A stretch of 64,000 nt of DNA. It comes from Caryophanon latum. GTDB lineage: Bacteria > Bacillota > Bacilli > Bacillales_A > Planococcaceae. The notes beneath the pieces were generated by a model. It saw only the letters and a program-made list of their open reading frames with translations. It was not told where the DNA came from and did no database searches. Both the position numbers and the translations under genes were made by a program. The number at the start of each line of letters is the position of its first letter. The stretch's first letter is position 1. Positions 18,129 through 26,561 of the stretch are shown here, piece after piece. The stretch is from NCBI RefSeq assembly GCF_001700325.1, contig NZ_MATO01000028.1, positions 1 to 64,000 of the forward strand. The letters are read 5' to 3'.

Positions 18129-18350
18129 CAAGCATGTTGATTAGCCAGTCAATTGGCATTTCGCGTATGGCGGCTCGCGTTCCTGGGGCTCGGCTCAAGC
18201 CTCCGCACCGCTCCTACGTCGCGGTTTACGGGGTCTTGAGTCACGAGCTTTTCCCCAAGGAGTCTCGCCGCACGCTCCATGCCACTACACTGCTGCACTT
18301 ATTTCAGTTTTGCTGCTGAATACAATCGATTCAGCTGTATAAAATGGCTA
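18129..18350 (-). repeat. Class A repeat R3, truncated at one end
   Basis: Reads on the minus strand. The intact end is CAAGCA followed by TGTTGATTAGCCA (18135-18147). The opposite end keeps the subterminal sequence GATTCAGCTGTATAAAA but the terminal core is cut after TGGCTA at 18350. There the 21-bp sequence also found at 7724-7744 begins (it overlaps the last bases of the core). The inner part has the GCGAGACTCC and ACGAGCTTTTCCCC segments but lacks the module shared with R1. The nearly continuous short frame here is not a gene. Confidence 0.75.
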
Positions 18351-18368
18351 GGTTCTGTCTAAAAACTA
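18348..18368. repeat. 21-bp sequence shared with 7724-7744
   Basis: CTAGGTTCTGTCTAAAAACT plus one A is identical to the reverse complement of 7724-7744. It replaces the missing end of R3 and looks like an insertion-sequence end without a transposase. Confidence 0.65.
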
Positions 18369-18423
18369 TTTTATAACCACCTGGAACTCGTTCGTCACGA
18401 TAAATTGGGATTGACGCATACAG

Positions 18424-18525
18424 GTTGCTTGAAACGAGAGGCGGACTCCAGCGGGAAAAGCGTGAGTGAGAGACTACAGGCTCGAACCACGCCCGCGGAA
18501 AGCCTGCCTCGAAGTGAAGAGCACA
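18424..18525 (+). repeat. Class B repeat R4
   Basis: Short class B copy: GAGGCGGACTCCAGCGGGAA (18438 onward) opposite GCCCGCGGAAAGCCTGCCTC (18491-18510). GCGGG pairs with CCCGC and AGGC with GCCT; outer TTGCTT and GAGCAC are diverged inverted ends. The centre is reduced to a GAGAGACTACAGGCTCGAAC segment, without the larger shared module. It lies within 75 bases of R3. Confidence 0.7.
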
Positions 18526-18567
18526 TACGAAAATAGTCCACACATATAAACTAAGGGGGATATAAAA

Positions 18568-19332
18568 ATGGCATACGAAATCACGAAACAAGATGGGGTT
18601 TTAACGTTTACAATTAATCGCGAGGAAAAGCGTAACGCGATCAACAATGAAGTAATGGATGGCTTAAAGGAAGTTATTACATACGTAAAAGAGCATGACG
18701 ACGTGCGCTTTTTAGTCGTAACAGGTGCGGGTGACCGTTCGTTCTGTTCAGGCGGCGACTTAGCGGAGTTCCACTCGTTACATACAGAGGACGAGGCGTT
18801 CGGCATGTTAAGTAAAATGGGCAACATTTTATACGAGCTTGCGACATTACCTGTTCCAACAATTGCACTTATTAACGGGACAGCAGTTGGCGGTGGCTGT
18901 GAAATCGCAACGGCATGTGACTTTCGTTTAATGAAGCGCGGCGCAAAAGCAGGGTTCATTCAAGGAACGCTTGCAATTACGAGCGGCTGGGGAGGCGGCA
19001 CGTACTTATTCGAGCGCGGGCTACGTCACGACCGTGCGCTGAAAATGTTAGTTGACGCAAAACCGTACGATGCAGAGCTTTTATACGACATCGGCTGGGC
19101 AATGCGCGTATTTGATGGCGACAAGGAAGAGGCGTTAAATGAGTTTATCGAAAATATGCGTCACATTCATCCGTCTGTTCACCATGCGTACAAAGAAATC
19201 GAGCTTCGCAAATGGCGCGAGCGTAACATGTATGGCCGCGTCATGGAAGAAATTCGTTTATGTGCAAAGCTTTGGGAAAGCGACGCACACCACGAAGCAG
19301 TAAATAATTTCTTATCGAAAAAAGCAAAATAA
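18568..19332 (+). CDS. Enoyl-CoA hydratase/isomerase (crotonase) family protein
   Basis: A 254-residue crotonase-fold protein. The oxyanion-hole regions are visible in SFCSGGDLAEF and INGTAVGGGCEIATACDFRLM. The first catalytic Glu of classical hydratases is present in GGGCE. The second region reads GFIQGTLAITSGWGG instead of the usual GxPE motif, so the second Glu is missing. This pattern, with CDFRLM and SWGG, is closer to the ethylmalonyl/methylmalonyl-CoA decarboxylase-like branch than to true hydratases. Substrate is unknown. AAGGGGG precedes the ATG; the promoter region is occupied by repeats R3 and R4. Confidence 0.85.
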   Translation: MAYEITKQDGVLTFTINREEKRNAINNEVMDGLKEVITYVKEHDDVRFLVVTGAGDRSFCSGGDLAEFHSLHTEDEAFGMLSKMGNILYELATLPVPTIALINGTAVGGGCEIATACDFRLMKRGAKAGFIQGTLAITSGWGGGTYLFERGLRHDRALKMLVDAKPYDAELLYDIGWAMRVFDGDKEEALNEFIENMRHIHPSVHHAYKEIELRKWRERNMYGRVMEEIRLCAKLWESDAHHEAVNNFLSKKAK

Positions 19333-19341
19333 GTAATGAAT

Positions 19342-19373
19342 GTCTAGTGATGCACGTCATCGCTAGACTTTTT
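19342..19373 (+). terminator. Terminator after the crotonase gene
   Basis: GTCTAGTGATG (19342-19352) pairs with CATCGCTAGAC (19358-19368) with one G.T pair, followed by five T. Confidence 0.78.
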
Positions 19374-19401
19374 ATATGAGTAATTATAAGGAGGACAACA
19401 A

Positions 19402-20244
19402 ATGAAATTTACAGTCATTGGCGGCGGTGCAGTAGGGTTGCTACTTGCAAGCTATTTAGTGCAGCAAGGAGACGTTACAATCGTTGTTAGAAGAGCGGCG
19501 CAGCAAGAAACGCTACAAAACGGACTCACTCGCATTTGCGGTGACGAGCAAACGACATATCGTGTGACGGTCACAACGGCAATTCCAAATGACGACACGC
19601 AGCACATTTTCATTTGCACGAAGGCGTATGCATTAGTAGAGGTGATTGAGCAGTTGCAGCACGTAGCGTATCGTACAGTAAGCGGCTGTCAAAACGGCTT
19701 AGCACATATGGAACTGCTCCGCACGCTACGAAACAGTAACGCATGCGTCGTCGAGTTCGGCGCATTCAAAAAAGATGAAGCGACAGTCGTCCATACAGGC
19801 ATTGGGCGCATCGTCATTGGCTCGTTAACAGGTGGAAAAAGCCCTGACGTCGATTCATCGGACGCATTACCAGTCGTCTATAGTGAACATATTGAGCGCA
19901 TCGTGTGGCGAAAAGCGCTGCTCAACTGCTTCATTAATCCGCTAACGGCGATTATGCAAGTGCGTAACGGTGATATTATTCAAAATGAATCGTTACGTGC
20001 AATCGTCATGCAGCTGTTTGACGAGCTAAACGAAGCATTCCCGGTGCAAATGGAGGACGTGTCGATACAAGACATTATCGCACTATGTGACAAGACGGCG
20101 GCGAATTATTCATCGATGTGTGTCGATGTGCGCGACGGACGCCAAACAGAAATTGATGAAATCGTCGGTGCAGTTATGATGGCAACAACACATCGCTTGC
20201 CGACGCTCCGTATGCTGTATTTACAAATAAAATCAATGCAATAA
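19402..20244 (+). CDS. panE: 2-dehydropantoate 2-reductase
   Basis: NADPH-dependent ketopantoate reductase of pantothenate synthesis. The 280-residue product has the N-terminal dinucleotide-binding motif VIGGGAVGLLLASYL, the ICTKAYAL region, the catalytic Lys in WRKALLNCFINPLTA and the C-terminal SSMCVDVRDGRQTEIDEIVG motif with family Ser, Asp and Glu residues. The ATG follows AAGGAGGAC. It corresponds to B. subtilis ylbQ in the same neighbourhood. Confidence 0.92.
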   Translation: MKFTVIGGGAVGLLLASYLVQQGDVTIVVRRAAQQETLQNGLTRICGDEQTTYRVTVTTAIPNDDTQHIFICTKAYALVEVIEQLQHVAYRTVSGCQNGLAHMELLRTLRNSNACVVEFGAFKKDEATVVHTGIGRIVIGSLTGGKSPDVDSSDALPVVYSEHIERIVWRKALLNCFINPLTAIMQVRNGDIIQNESLRAIVMQLFDELNEAFPVQMEDVSIQDIIALCDKTAANYSSMCVDVRDGRQTEIDEIVGAVMMATTHRLPTLRMLYLQIKSMQ

Positions 20245-20351
20245 AGCGCGACTTATACGAATAACGCTTGCCGCTTATTTTTTCTCCTAAAGTTATGGTA
20301 TATTTTTAAAGATGAATTTTTGACATACTATAATACAACGAGATGAAAACA

Positions 20352-20531
20352 TATGTATGGTGATTAGCTATTTTTATGCAGTGAAATTAATTGTTTTCAG
20401 CAACAAATTGAAAAGAAGTGATGCATGTTAGTGGCAGAGCGCGTGCGATGAGACTACAGGCTCAAGCCAGGGCCGAGGAACGCGAGCCGCAAACCGCGCA
20501 CTGCCGATTAGCAGGCTAAACAACGAGCTTG
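20352..20531 (+). mobile_element. Class A MITE-like repeat R5 with near-perfect target duplication
   Basis: Left core TGGTGATTAGCTA (20358-20370), right core AGGCTAAACAACG (20513-20525). Six bases outside each core lie the direct repeats ATGAAAACA (20343-20351) and ATCAAAACA (20532-20540), matching at 8 of 9 positions with the same spacing as R1 and R10. The subterminal TATGCAGTGAAAT and ATGCATGTTAGTGGCAG segments match R8. The inner part is short and resembles the centre of R4 (GAGACTACAGGCTC). Confidence 0.78.
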
Positions 20532-20574
20532 ATCAAAACATTTACACATACGTGCAAGTAGAGGAGATTTGACT

Positions 20575-22188
20575 ATGCAACTGGAACAAATTCGTGTCCC
20601 ATTGAACAATAAAATTTTAGAGCATTATTACGAGGCAAATGAGCAACTGACGCCATTTTTTCCATATGCGTTAAATGACGACGCATTTGAGGCGCGCTAT
20701 CGCTATTTACAAGCACAGCCGCGTACAGTAGGGCTAGCAGAGGCAATTGCGACTTACATGGCACCATTTGGCATGACAGAAGCCGTGCAGCGAAATATTG
20801 ACGCGCTCGCAAACGGTGCAGTCGCCGTTATCGGTGGTCAGCAAGCAGGCGTTTTTACAGGACCACTTTATTCAGTATATAAAGCGATCACGGTGTTAAC
20901 AGTAGCGCAGCAGCAAAGCGATAAGCTCGGTGCAGACGTTGTGCCGGTGTTTTGGATTGCCGGTGAAGATCATGACATCGATGAAATTAACCATACGTTT
21001 ACAAATGTAAACAACGTTGTGAAAAAGCGCGGCTATAGTGAGCGCTCGCGCCGTAAAACGATGGCTTCACAAACGAAACTATCGAACGAGGCGATTGAGC
21101 AATTAATCGATACGGTGTTTTTTGATTACGGCGAGACGATGTATACGAAGCAACTGCTTGCAGACGTAAAGGAAGCGGCAAATAAAAGCGAAACATTTAC
21201 GCAGTTCTTTACGTACGTTATGCACGACTTATTTAAACAGTACGGCTTGCTCATGATTGATGCAGCAAGTGACGACATGCGCGCACTACAAGGCGAGTAT
21301 TTTGTACGTTTAATTGATCGTGCTGCAAACGTTGCAAGCATTGTGACGAAAACGGAGCAAGCATTTAGCGAAGCAGGCTACGGTACACCGATTTATGCAA
21401 CGGAGACGAACGCCAATTTATTTTATGTGAAAGACGGCGAACGCTTTTTACTGTCGCTTACAGAAGGCTTGTTCATTAACGAACAGGCGAACGTGCGCTT
21501 TACAGCAGAAGAGCTAAAGAATATTGCGCGTCAAATGCCACAGCAGCTAAGCAATAACGTCGTCACGCGCCCGATGATGCAAGAGATGGTATTTCCAGTG
21601 CTCGCATTCGTTGGTGGACCTGGTGAGTTAGCTTACTGGGCAACGCTTGGCAAAGGTTTTGAGGAAATAGGTCTACAAATGCCGATTTTCGTGCCGCGCT
21701 TCATGTTTACGATTGTTGATGCGCATTTAGAAAAATGTGCCACAGACGTGAATATGACCATTGCACAAGTAATTGGCGAAAATGTGACCGCTGCACGTGA
21801 TGCGTTTACATCATCGCTGCAAACAGAAGACGCGCTCGCACCGGTAGTCGACATGGCGCAGCAGCTACGAGCGCAATACGTGCAGCTTCAAAGTACACTG
21901 AAGCAGCAGCACATCGACGTATCAAACGTCATTAAAAAAAATATGGCGAATGACGCGAGCCAGTTTGACTATTTGATGACAAAAATCGAGGAGCAAGTGC
22001 TACAGCAGCATCATGTTACGTTGTCTCGTTATGATGAGTTAGCGAGCCGCATTCGTCCAAACGGCTCATATCAAGAACGCGTTTATGCACCGCATTATAT
22101 GATGAACTTATACGGTAAAGATTTCGTTGACCGTTTACTTACATTGTCGTATGATGTGGACGATACACATAAAGTTGTGACGCTATAA
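20575..22188 (+). CDS. bshC: Bacillithiol synthase (cysteine-adding enzyme) BshC
   Basis: Adds cysteine to glucosaminyl-malate in the last step of bacillithiol synthesis. The 537-residue product has the family landmarks VIGGQQAGVFTGPLYSVYKAIT (about 90-110), VFWIAGEDHDIDEINH (HxGH-like nucleotide-binding fold), the GGPGELAYWATLG segment and the C-terminal RPNGSYQERVYAPHYMMNLYG. I start at ATG 20575, seven bases after GAGGAGA; the TTG two codons upstream is too close. In B. subtilis the homologue (yllA) is followed by mraZ, which is missing here. Confidence 0.94.
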   Translation: MQLEQIRVPLNNKILEHYYEANEQLTPFFPYALNDDAFEARYRYLQAQPRTVGLAEAIATYMAPFGMTEAVQRNIDALANGAVAVIGGQQAGVFTGPLYSVYKAITVLTVAQQQSDKLGADVVPVFWIAGEDHDIDEINHTFTNVNNVVKKRGYSERSRRKTMASQTKLSNEAIEQLIDTVFFDYGETMYTKQLLADVKEAANKSETFTQFFTYVMHDLFKQYGLLMIDAASDDMRALQGEYFVRLIDRAANVASIVTKTEQAFSEAGYGTPIYATETNANLFYVKDGERFLLSLTEGLFINEQANVRFTAEELKNIARQMPQQLSNNVVTRPMMQEMVFPVLAFVGGPGELAYWATLGKGFEEIGLQMPIFVPRFMFTIVDAHLEKCATDVNMTIAQVIGENVTAARDAFTSSLQTEDALAPVVDMAQQLRAQYVQLQSTLKQQHIDVSNVIKKNMANDASQFDYLMTKIEEQVLQQHHVTLSRYDELASRIRPNGSYQERVYAPHYMMNLYGKDFVDRLLTLSYDVDDTHKVVTL

Positions 22189-22701
22189 ATTTTGTAAGCA
22201 AGTGAATGAGGTGTTGCCTTTTTTGCTTGCTTTTTCTATAGGTTAGCGGTCGTTTTGCATGACGATAAATTATGATGTTTCTAAAAAGAAAGGGTATTTT
22301 GGTCTATTTTTTGTAATGTACATTACAATTGCAGAAATGCTGTGGAGGAAAGTCGGGTATTGTGGTACATTAGGTGTTGTAGCATCGGGTTATACACTGT
22401 GATTGAACGTGAAATCGATCGCGCGAATTACATGCTCGAAATATGTCCGTATTGAAGTGCTTTTTCTATAAGACATAGGGCGAATGTTCGTGTTTTTTGC
22501 ATCGACGGACGAATGTATAATGCTCACATACAAGCAATCACCATTGTAGAAAGATGTGCGAGCTGTTCATCATACATAAACGATACGAAGCACGCAAGGC
22601 AGGCGCAACTTTTGGCATGCCGTAACGTCTACTACGAGGAAGCTTGTCGAAAATTTAATGGGCTTTTAATTTAAAGAAGCCGTGAAGGAGCGTCAACTAG
22701 T
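22189..22701. other. Long non-coding region before rsmH; mraZ absent
   Basis: No reading frame resembling MraZ is visible on either strand. The region opens with a weak hairpin (AAGCAAG 22196-22202 with CTTGCTT 22226-22232 and T residues) that could terminate bshC. An 18-bp palindrome follows at 22311-22328. A TATAAT at 22516-22521 without a good -35 could be the promoter of the division cluster. The roughly 150 bases after it would be an untranslated leader; I see no recognised riboswitch. Confidence 0.55.
22311..22328. promoter_or_regulatory. 18-bp perfect palindrome, possible operator
   Basis: TTGTAATGTACATTACAA reads identically on both strands. It has the size and dyad form of a repressor binding site. 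It lies 374 bases before rsmH and about 190 bases before the putative -10 element, so its target is not obvious. Confidence 0.45.
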
Positions 22702-23652
22702 ATGTTCGATCATACTACTGTCTTACTGGCAGAAACTGTAGATGGCTTGAACATCAAACCAGATGGCATTTATGTCGACTGTACATTAGGTGGAGCTGGA
22801 CACAGTGAATATTTAGTCAAACAATTATCAGAAAAAGGTCGTTTAATTTGTTTTGACCAAGATACAACAGCAATTGAAAATGCAAAGGTACGTTTAGCAC
22901 CTTATATAGATCGCGTAACATTTGTACATTCAAATTTCCGTTACTTAAAAGAGGAACTTGCTGCATTACAAATTAACGAAGTAGACGGTATTTTGTATGA
23001 CTTAGGTGTATCGTCACCACAGCTAGATACGCCAGAGCGTGGTTTTAGCTATCATCATGATGCACCGCTTGACATGCGTATGGATCAAACAGCCGAATTA
23101 TCCGCATATAACGTCGTGAATGAATGGCGCTATGAGGATTTAGTGCGTATTTTTTTCCGTTATGGAGAAGAGAAGTTTTCCAAGCAAGTTGCACGTAAAA
23201 TCGAAGCGGCTCGTGAAGTTGCACCGATTCGTACAACAGGAGAACTCGTTGAATTAATAAAAGACGGTATTCCAGCGCCAGCGCGTCGTAAAGGTGGACA
23301 CCCAGCGAAGCGTATTTTCCAAGCAATCCGCATAGCGGTGAACGACGAATTAGGAGCAGCTGAGGATTCATTAACAGCAGCAATTGATTGTTTGAAAATC
23401 GGTGGTCGTATTAGCGTCATTACGTTCCATTCATTGGAGGACCGCTTAACGAAAACGATTTTTAAAGAAGCATCATCGTTACCAGACTTACCTCATGGGC
23501 TTCCTGTTATTCCAGACCATTTAAAGCCAGTATTGAAGCTTGTAACGCGCAAGCCGATGTTACCATCTGATGAAGAACTGGAACACAATAATCGAGCTCG
23601 CTCTGCGAAGTTACGAATCGCGGAGAAAATCAACGATAAAGGACGTGATTAG
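22702..23652 (+). CDS. rsmH: 16S rRNA (cytosine1402-N4)-methyltransferase RsmH (MraW)
   Basis: Methylates N4 of C1402 in the ribosomal P site and heads the division/wall cluster here. It has 316 residues, with the family N-terminus [38 protein letters not shown] (SAM-binding), [44 protein letters not shown] and [16 protein letters not shown] precedes the ATG. ftsL starts immediately after the stop codon. Confidence 0.97.
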   Translation: MFDHTTVLLAETVDGLNIKPDGIYVDCTLGGAGHSEYLVKQLSEKGRLICFDQDTTAIENAKVRLAPYIDRVTFVHSNFRYLKEELAALQINEVDGILYDLGVSSPQLDTPERGFSYHHDAPLDMRMDQTAELSAYNVVNEWRYEDLVRIFFRYGEEKFSKQVARKIEAAREVAPIRTTGELVELIKDGIPAPARRKGGHPAKRIFQAIRIAVNDELGAAEDSLTAAIDCLKIGGRISVITFHSLEDRLTKTIFKEASSLPDLPHGLPVIPDHLKPVLKLVTRKPMLPSDEELEHNNRARSAKLRIAEKINDKGRD

Positions 23653-24030
23653 ATGGCATTACGTGCACCACAGCCTCAATATGAGCCGCAACAACCACGT
23701 CATGATGAACAACATCAAAGCCGTCAATTAAAAGATGGCAAAAAATATGGCTGGTTTCATATTACACCTGGGGAAAAAGGAATTGCAGCATTCCTTTGTA
23801 TTATATTAGCAATTACGATTGGCATGAATTTAAGTGCGCAATCTTCGGTACAACAAACAAACATTAAAATTTCGCAAACTGAAGCAGAGATTAGTAAAAT
23901 TTCCGATGAAAATGAAGAACTATACGTACAAGTATCCGAGCTTTCACGTTACGAGCGTATTTGGGAACGTGCACAAGCTTTAGGACTTACACAAAATGAA
24001 CAAAACGTGCGGGTAGTACCTGGTCAATGA
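23653..24030 (+). CDS. ftsL: Cell-division protein FtsL
   Basis: Small bitopic divisome protein that pairs with DivIC and DivIB. It has 125 residues: a charged, Gln-rich cytoplasmic N-terminus (about 1-40), one transmembrane helix (about 46-63) and an extracellular coiled coil (QQTNIKISQTEAEISKISDENEELYVQV) with a C-terminal AQALGLTQNEQNVRVV stretch. It abuts rsmH and overlaps the pbpB start by four bases. Sequence divergence is normal for FtsL; position and topology decide the call. Confidence 0.9.
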   Translation: MALRAPQPQYEPQQPRHDEQHQSRQLKDGKKYGWFHITPGEKGIAAFLCIILAITIGMNLSAQSSVQQTNIKISQTEAEISKISDENEELYVQVSELSRYERIWERAQALGLTQNEQNVRVVPGQ

Positions 24031-26390
24031 AGCAAAAAGCAGTATCAAAATGGGGAGCCTTTGCATTACTAAGTTTTTTCGCAGGGCTCTCTTTGCTATT
24101 CATCGGACGATTTTTCATTTTACAAACTTCAGGCGAGACGCACGGACAAGATTTACTCATGCGTGCGGCGGCACAGTATGAGCGTGAATATATTTTAGAT
24201 GCAAAGCGCGGTGATATAGTCGATCGTTACGGGCGCATTATCGCAGAGGATACGCAGAGCTATCGCGTTGCAGCGGTGCTTGATGAATCGTTAACTCAGC
24301 CAGGACGCGAGCCAGTGCATGTTGTCAATAAGCGAGAAACAGCGCGCATTTTATCGAATTATTTAAATGCAACAGAGGACGAAATTTATAAAATACTCGA
24401 CCAGCCAGATCGAAAGCAAGTAGAGTTCGGGGCGTTCGGTCGAAAGCTATCACATGAAACGAAAACGTTAATTGAAGCAGAAGAACTACCAGGAATTATT
24501 TTCTTTAGCGATACGAAGCGTTATTACCCAAATGGTAGCTTTGCGTCGTATTTAATCGGCTATGCGCGCGAGGAAGAAGTGAAAGACGAGCACACGAATA
24601 AATACAAGCTTCGAACAGTCGGTGAAATGGGTTTAGAGTCTTATTACGACAAATTGCTTGAAGGAACGGACGGCTATGAAAACTATGAGGCGGATCGTCG
24701 TGGCTACTTGTTACCAGGAGCGACGCATTTCATTGAGGAGCCACGACACGGCTTTAACATGAAGCTAACACTCGATAAGACGATTCAAAACTTTGTGGAC
24801 GACGCATTGTTGCGCGCGTATGAAAAATATACGCCTGAGGAAATGGTTGTTGTTGTAGCGGATCCGAAAACGGGCGGTATTTTAGCGATGTCGCAAAGCC
24901 CAGCATTTAACCCGAACACACGTGAGGAGTTAAACTCGCAGTCAATTTGGTTAAATCAAGCGACGTCGGACACGATTGAACCTGGCTCGACGATGAAAGT
25001 GTTTACGCTAGCGACAGCGATTGAAACGGGCAACTGGACGCCAAATTCGCAATATAAATCAGGTCAATACCGCATGCCAAACTCAATGCGTATTGTGCGC
25101 GACCATAACGGCGTTGGTTGGGGAACGATTTCGTTTTTAGAAGGGATTCAGCGTTCATCTAACGTTGCAGTGGCGTACATGATGGAGCGCATCGGTACGG
25201 ATACGTTTTTACAATACTTAGAGAAATTTGGCTTCGGTCAAAAAACAGGCTTCCCAGTAAGTGAGGAAGCAACAGGTGTTATTTTAAATAAAAATAAGCA
25301 AGATATTATTTCCACAGCGTTCGGTCAAGCATCGACGGTGACACCGCTTCAGTTAGTACAAGGGATGACAGCGATTGCAAACGACGGCGTTATGATGAAG
25401 CCATACATTGTCGAAAGCATTGTTGACCCGAATACTGGCGAGATGATTGAAAAGAATGAGCCAACTGAACAAGGTACACCGATTTCACCAGAAACAGCCG
25501 AGCAAGTACGAACGATTTTAGCATCGACAGTTACATCACCAGCTGGTACGGCGAAGCAATTTAAAATCGACAACTACAACGTTGCGGGTAAAACGGGTAC
25601 GGCGCAAATCGTTAATGAAAACGGCACGTACGATTGGGGCGCAGAGGAATTTTTATACTCGTTTCTTGGCATGGCACCAGTGGAAAATCCGCAGTTAATT
25701 GTATATGTTGCTGTACAAAAACCGAAGCTTGACGGTGTAACAGGTAGTACGCCGGTATCGGAAGTGTTTAAATCGGTTATGGAAAACAGCTTAAAGTATT
25801 TAAATATCGATCCTGCCAACATCGAAGCGGCTGAGAAAATTGAGCTTGAAAATTATGTTGGTAGCGCCGCGCAAGAAGCGAAAGTACAGCTAGAAGAACG
25901 CGGCATTGAAGCGATTATTACTGGTGAAGGTGGTCGCATTGAAGGGCAATATCCTGCAGCAGGTACAACTGTTGTAGAAGGCGACCGCGTATTTATTAAA
26001 ACAGCAGGAACGACGATTTTACCAGACTTCACTGGCTGGTCATTGCGTCACTTGAAAACATTCGAGCAGCTTGCGAACATTCGCATTGAGCTCGAAGGTG
26101 TAGGCTACGTAATAGAGCAGGACATGAAGGCTGGATCGGTCATCGTAGAAAACGGTGTCATTCATCTACAGCTTCAAACACCACAGGAGCAATACACGGT
26201 GGAAGAAATTGTAGAAGAAGATGCTGTGACGGACGAACTGCAACTAAATGACGGCACCGAAGCTGAAATCGAACAAGATGATGCGAATGACGGCACCGAA
26301 GCTGAAATCGAACAAGATGATGCGTCCGAAGTAGAAGAAGCGCCAACACGAATACCTGCTGAGGAGCAATCGACTGAAAGCGAGCAGTAA
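24027..26390 (+). CDS. pbpB: Penicillin-binding protein 2B, division transpeptidase with PASTA domains
   Basis: Class B PBP that cross-links septal peptidoglycan. The 787-residue product has one N-terminal transmembrane helix, a dimerisation region (about 55-240) and a transpeptidase domain with the active Ser321 in STMK, S377-S-N379 and K522-T-G. Two PASTA domains follow (about 597-660 and 661-725). The acidic C-terminal tail (about 728-787) contains a perfect 39-bp/13-residue tandem duplication. The start overlaps ftsL (ATGA). spoVD and murE, which often follow, are absent; a terminator comes next. Confidence 0.96.
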   Translation: MKQKAVSKWGAFALLSFFAGLSLLFIGRFFILQTSGETHGQDLLMRAAAQYEREYILDAKRGDIVDRYGRIIAEDTQSYRVAAVLDESLTQPGREPVHVVNKRETARILSNYLNATEDEIYKILDQPDRKQVEFGAFGRKLSHETKTLIEAEELPGIIFFSDTKRYYPNGSFASYLIGYAREEEVKDEHTNKYKLRTVGEMGLESYYDKLLEGTDGYENYEADRRGYLLPGATHFIEEPRHGFNMKLTLDKTIQNFVDDALLRAYEKYTPEEMVVVVADPKTGGILAMSQSPAFNPNTREELNSQSIWLNQATSDTIEPGSTMKVFTLATAIETGNWTPNSQYKSGQYRMPNSMRIVRDHNGVGWGTISFLEGIQRSSNVAVAYMMERIGTDTFLQYLEKFGFGQKTGFPVSEEATGVILNKNKQDIISTAFGQASTVTPLQLVQGMTAIANDGVMMKPYIVESIVDPNTGEMIEKNEPTEQGTPISPETAEQVRTILASTVTSPAGTAKQFKIDNYNVAGKTGTAQIVNENGTYDWGAEEFLYSFLGMAPVENPQLIVYVAVQKPKLDGVTGSTPVSEVFKSVMENSLKYLNIDPANIEAAEKIELENYVGSAAQEAKVQLEERGIEAIITGEGGRIEGQYPAAGTTVVEGDRVFIKTAGTTILPDFTGWSLRHLKTFEQLANIRIELEGVGYVIEQDMKAGSVIVENGVIHLQLQTPQEQYTVEEIVEEDAVTDELQLNDGTEAEIEQDDANDGTEAEIEQDDASEVEEAPTRIPAEEQSTESEQ
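26247..26324 (+). repeat. 39-bp perfect tandem duplication in pbpB
   Basis: Two identical 39-base units (26247-26285, 26286-26324), each encoding NDGTEAEIEQDDA. Identity at all third positions indicates a recent slippage or duplication event. Confidence 0.95.
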
Positions 26391-26394
26391 ACAA

Positions 26395-26438
26395 GAAAGT
26401 CATTTGCGGTGCATAACTGCAAATGACTTTCAATTTTT
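26395..26438 (+). terminator. Terminator between pbpB and mraY
   Basis: GAAAGTCATTTGC (26395-26407) pairs perfectly with GCAAATGACTTTC (26419-26431), then T-rich sequence. It splits the division cluster into two transcription units or makes an attenuating point. Confidence 0.88.
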
Positions 26439-26561
26439 CTGCTGAAAATGCAATTTAATTATAAAAATGCTTGAAACGCATCTTTTAAAATGGACGAGAA
26501 AGCTCTATTATAAAGTGTGATACATTCACGCATTTTGAGCAAAATACAAAAGGAGAATTTT

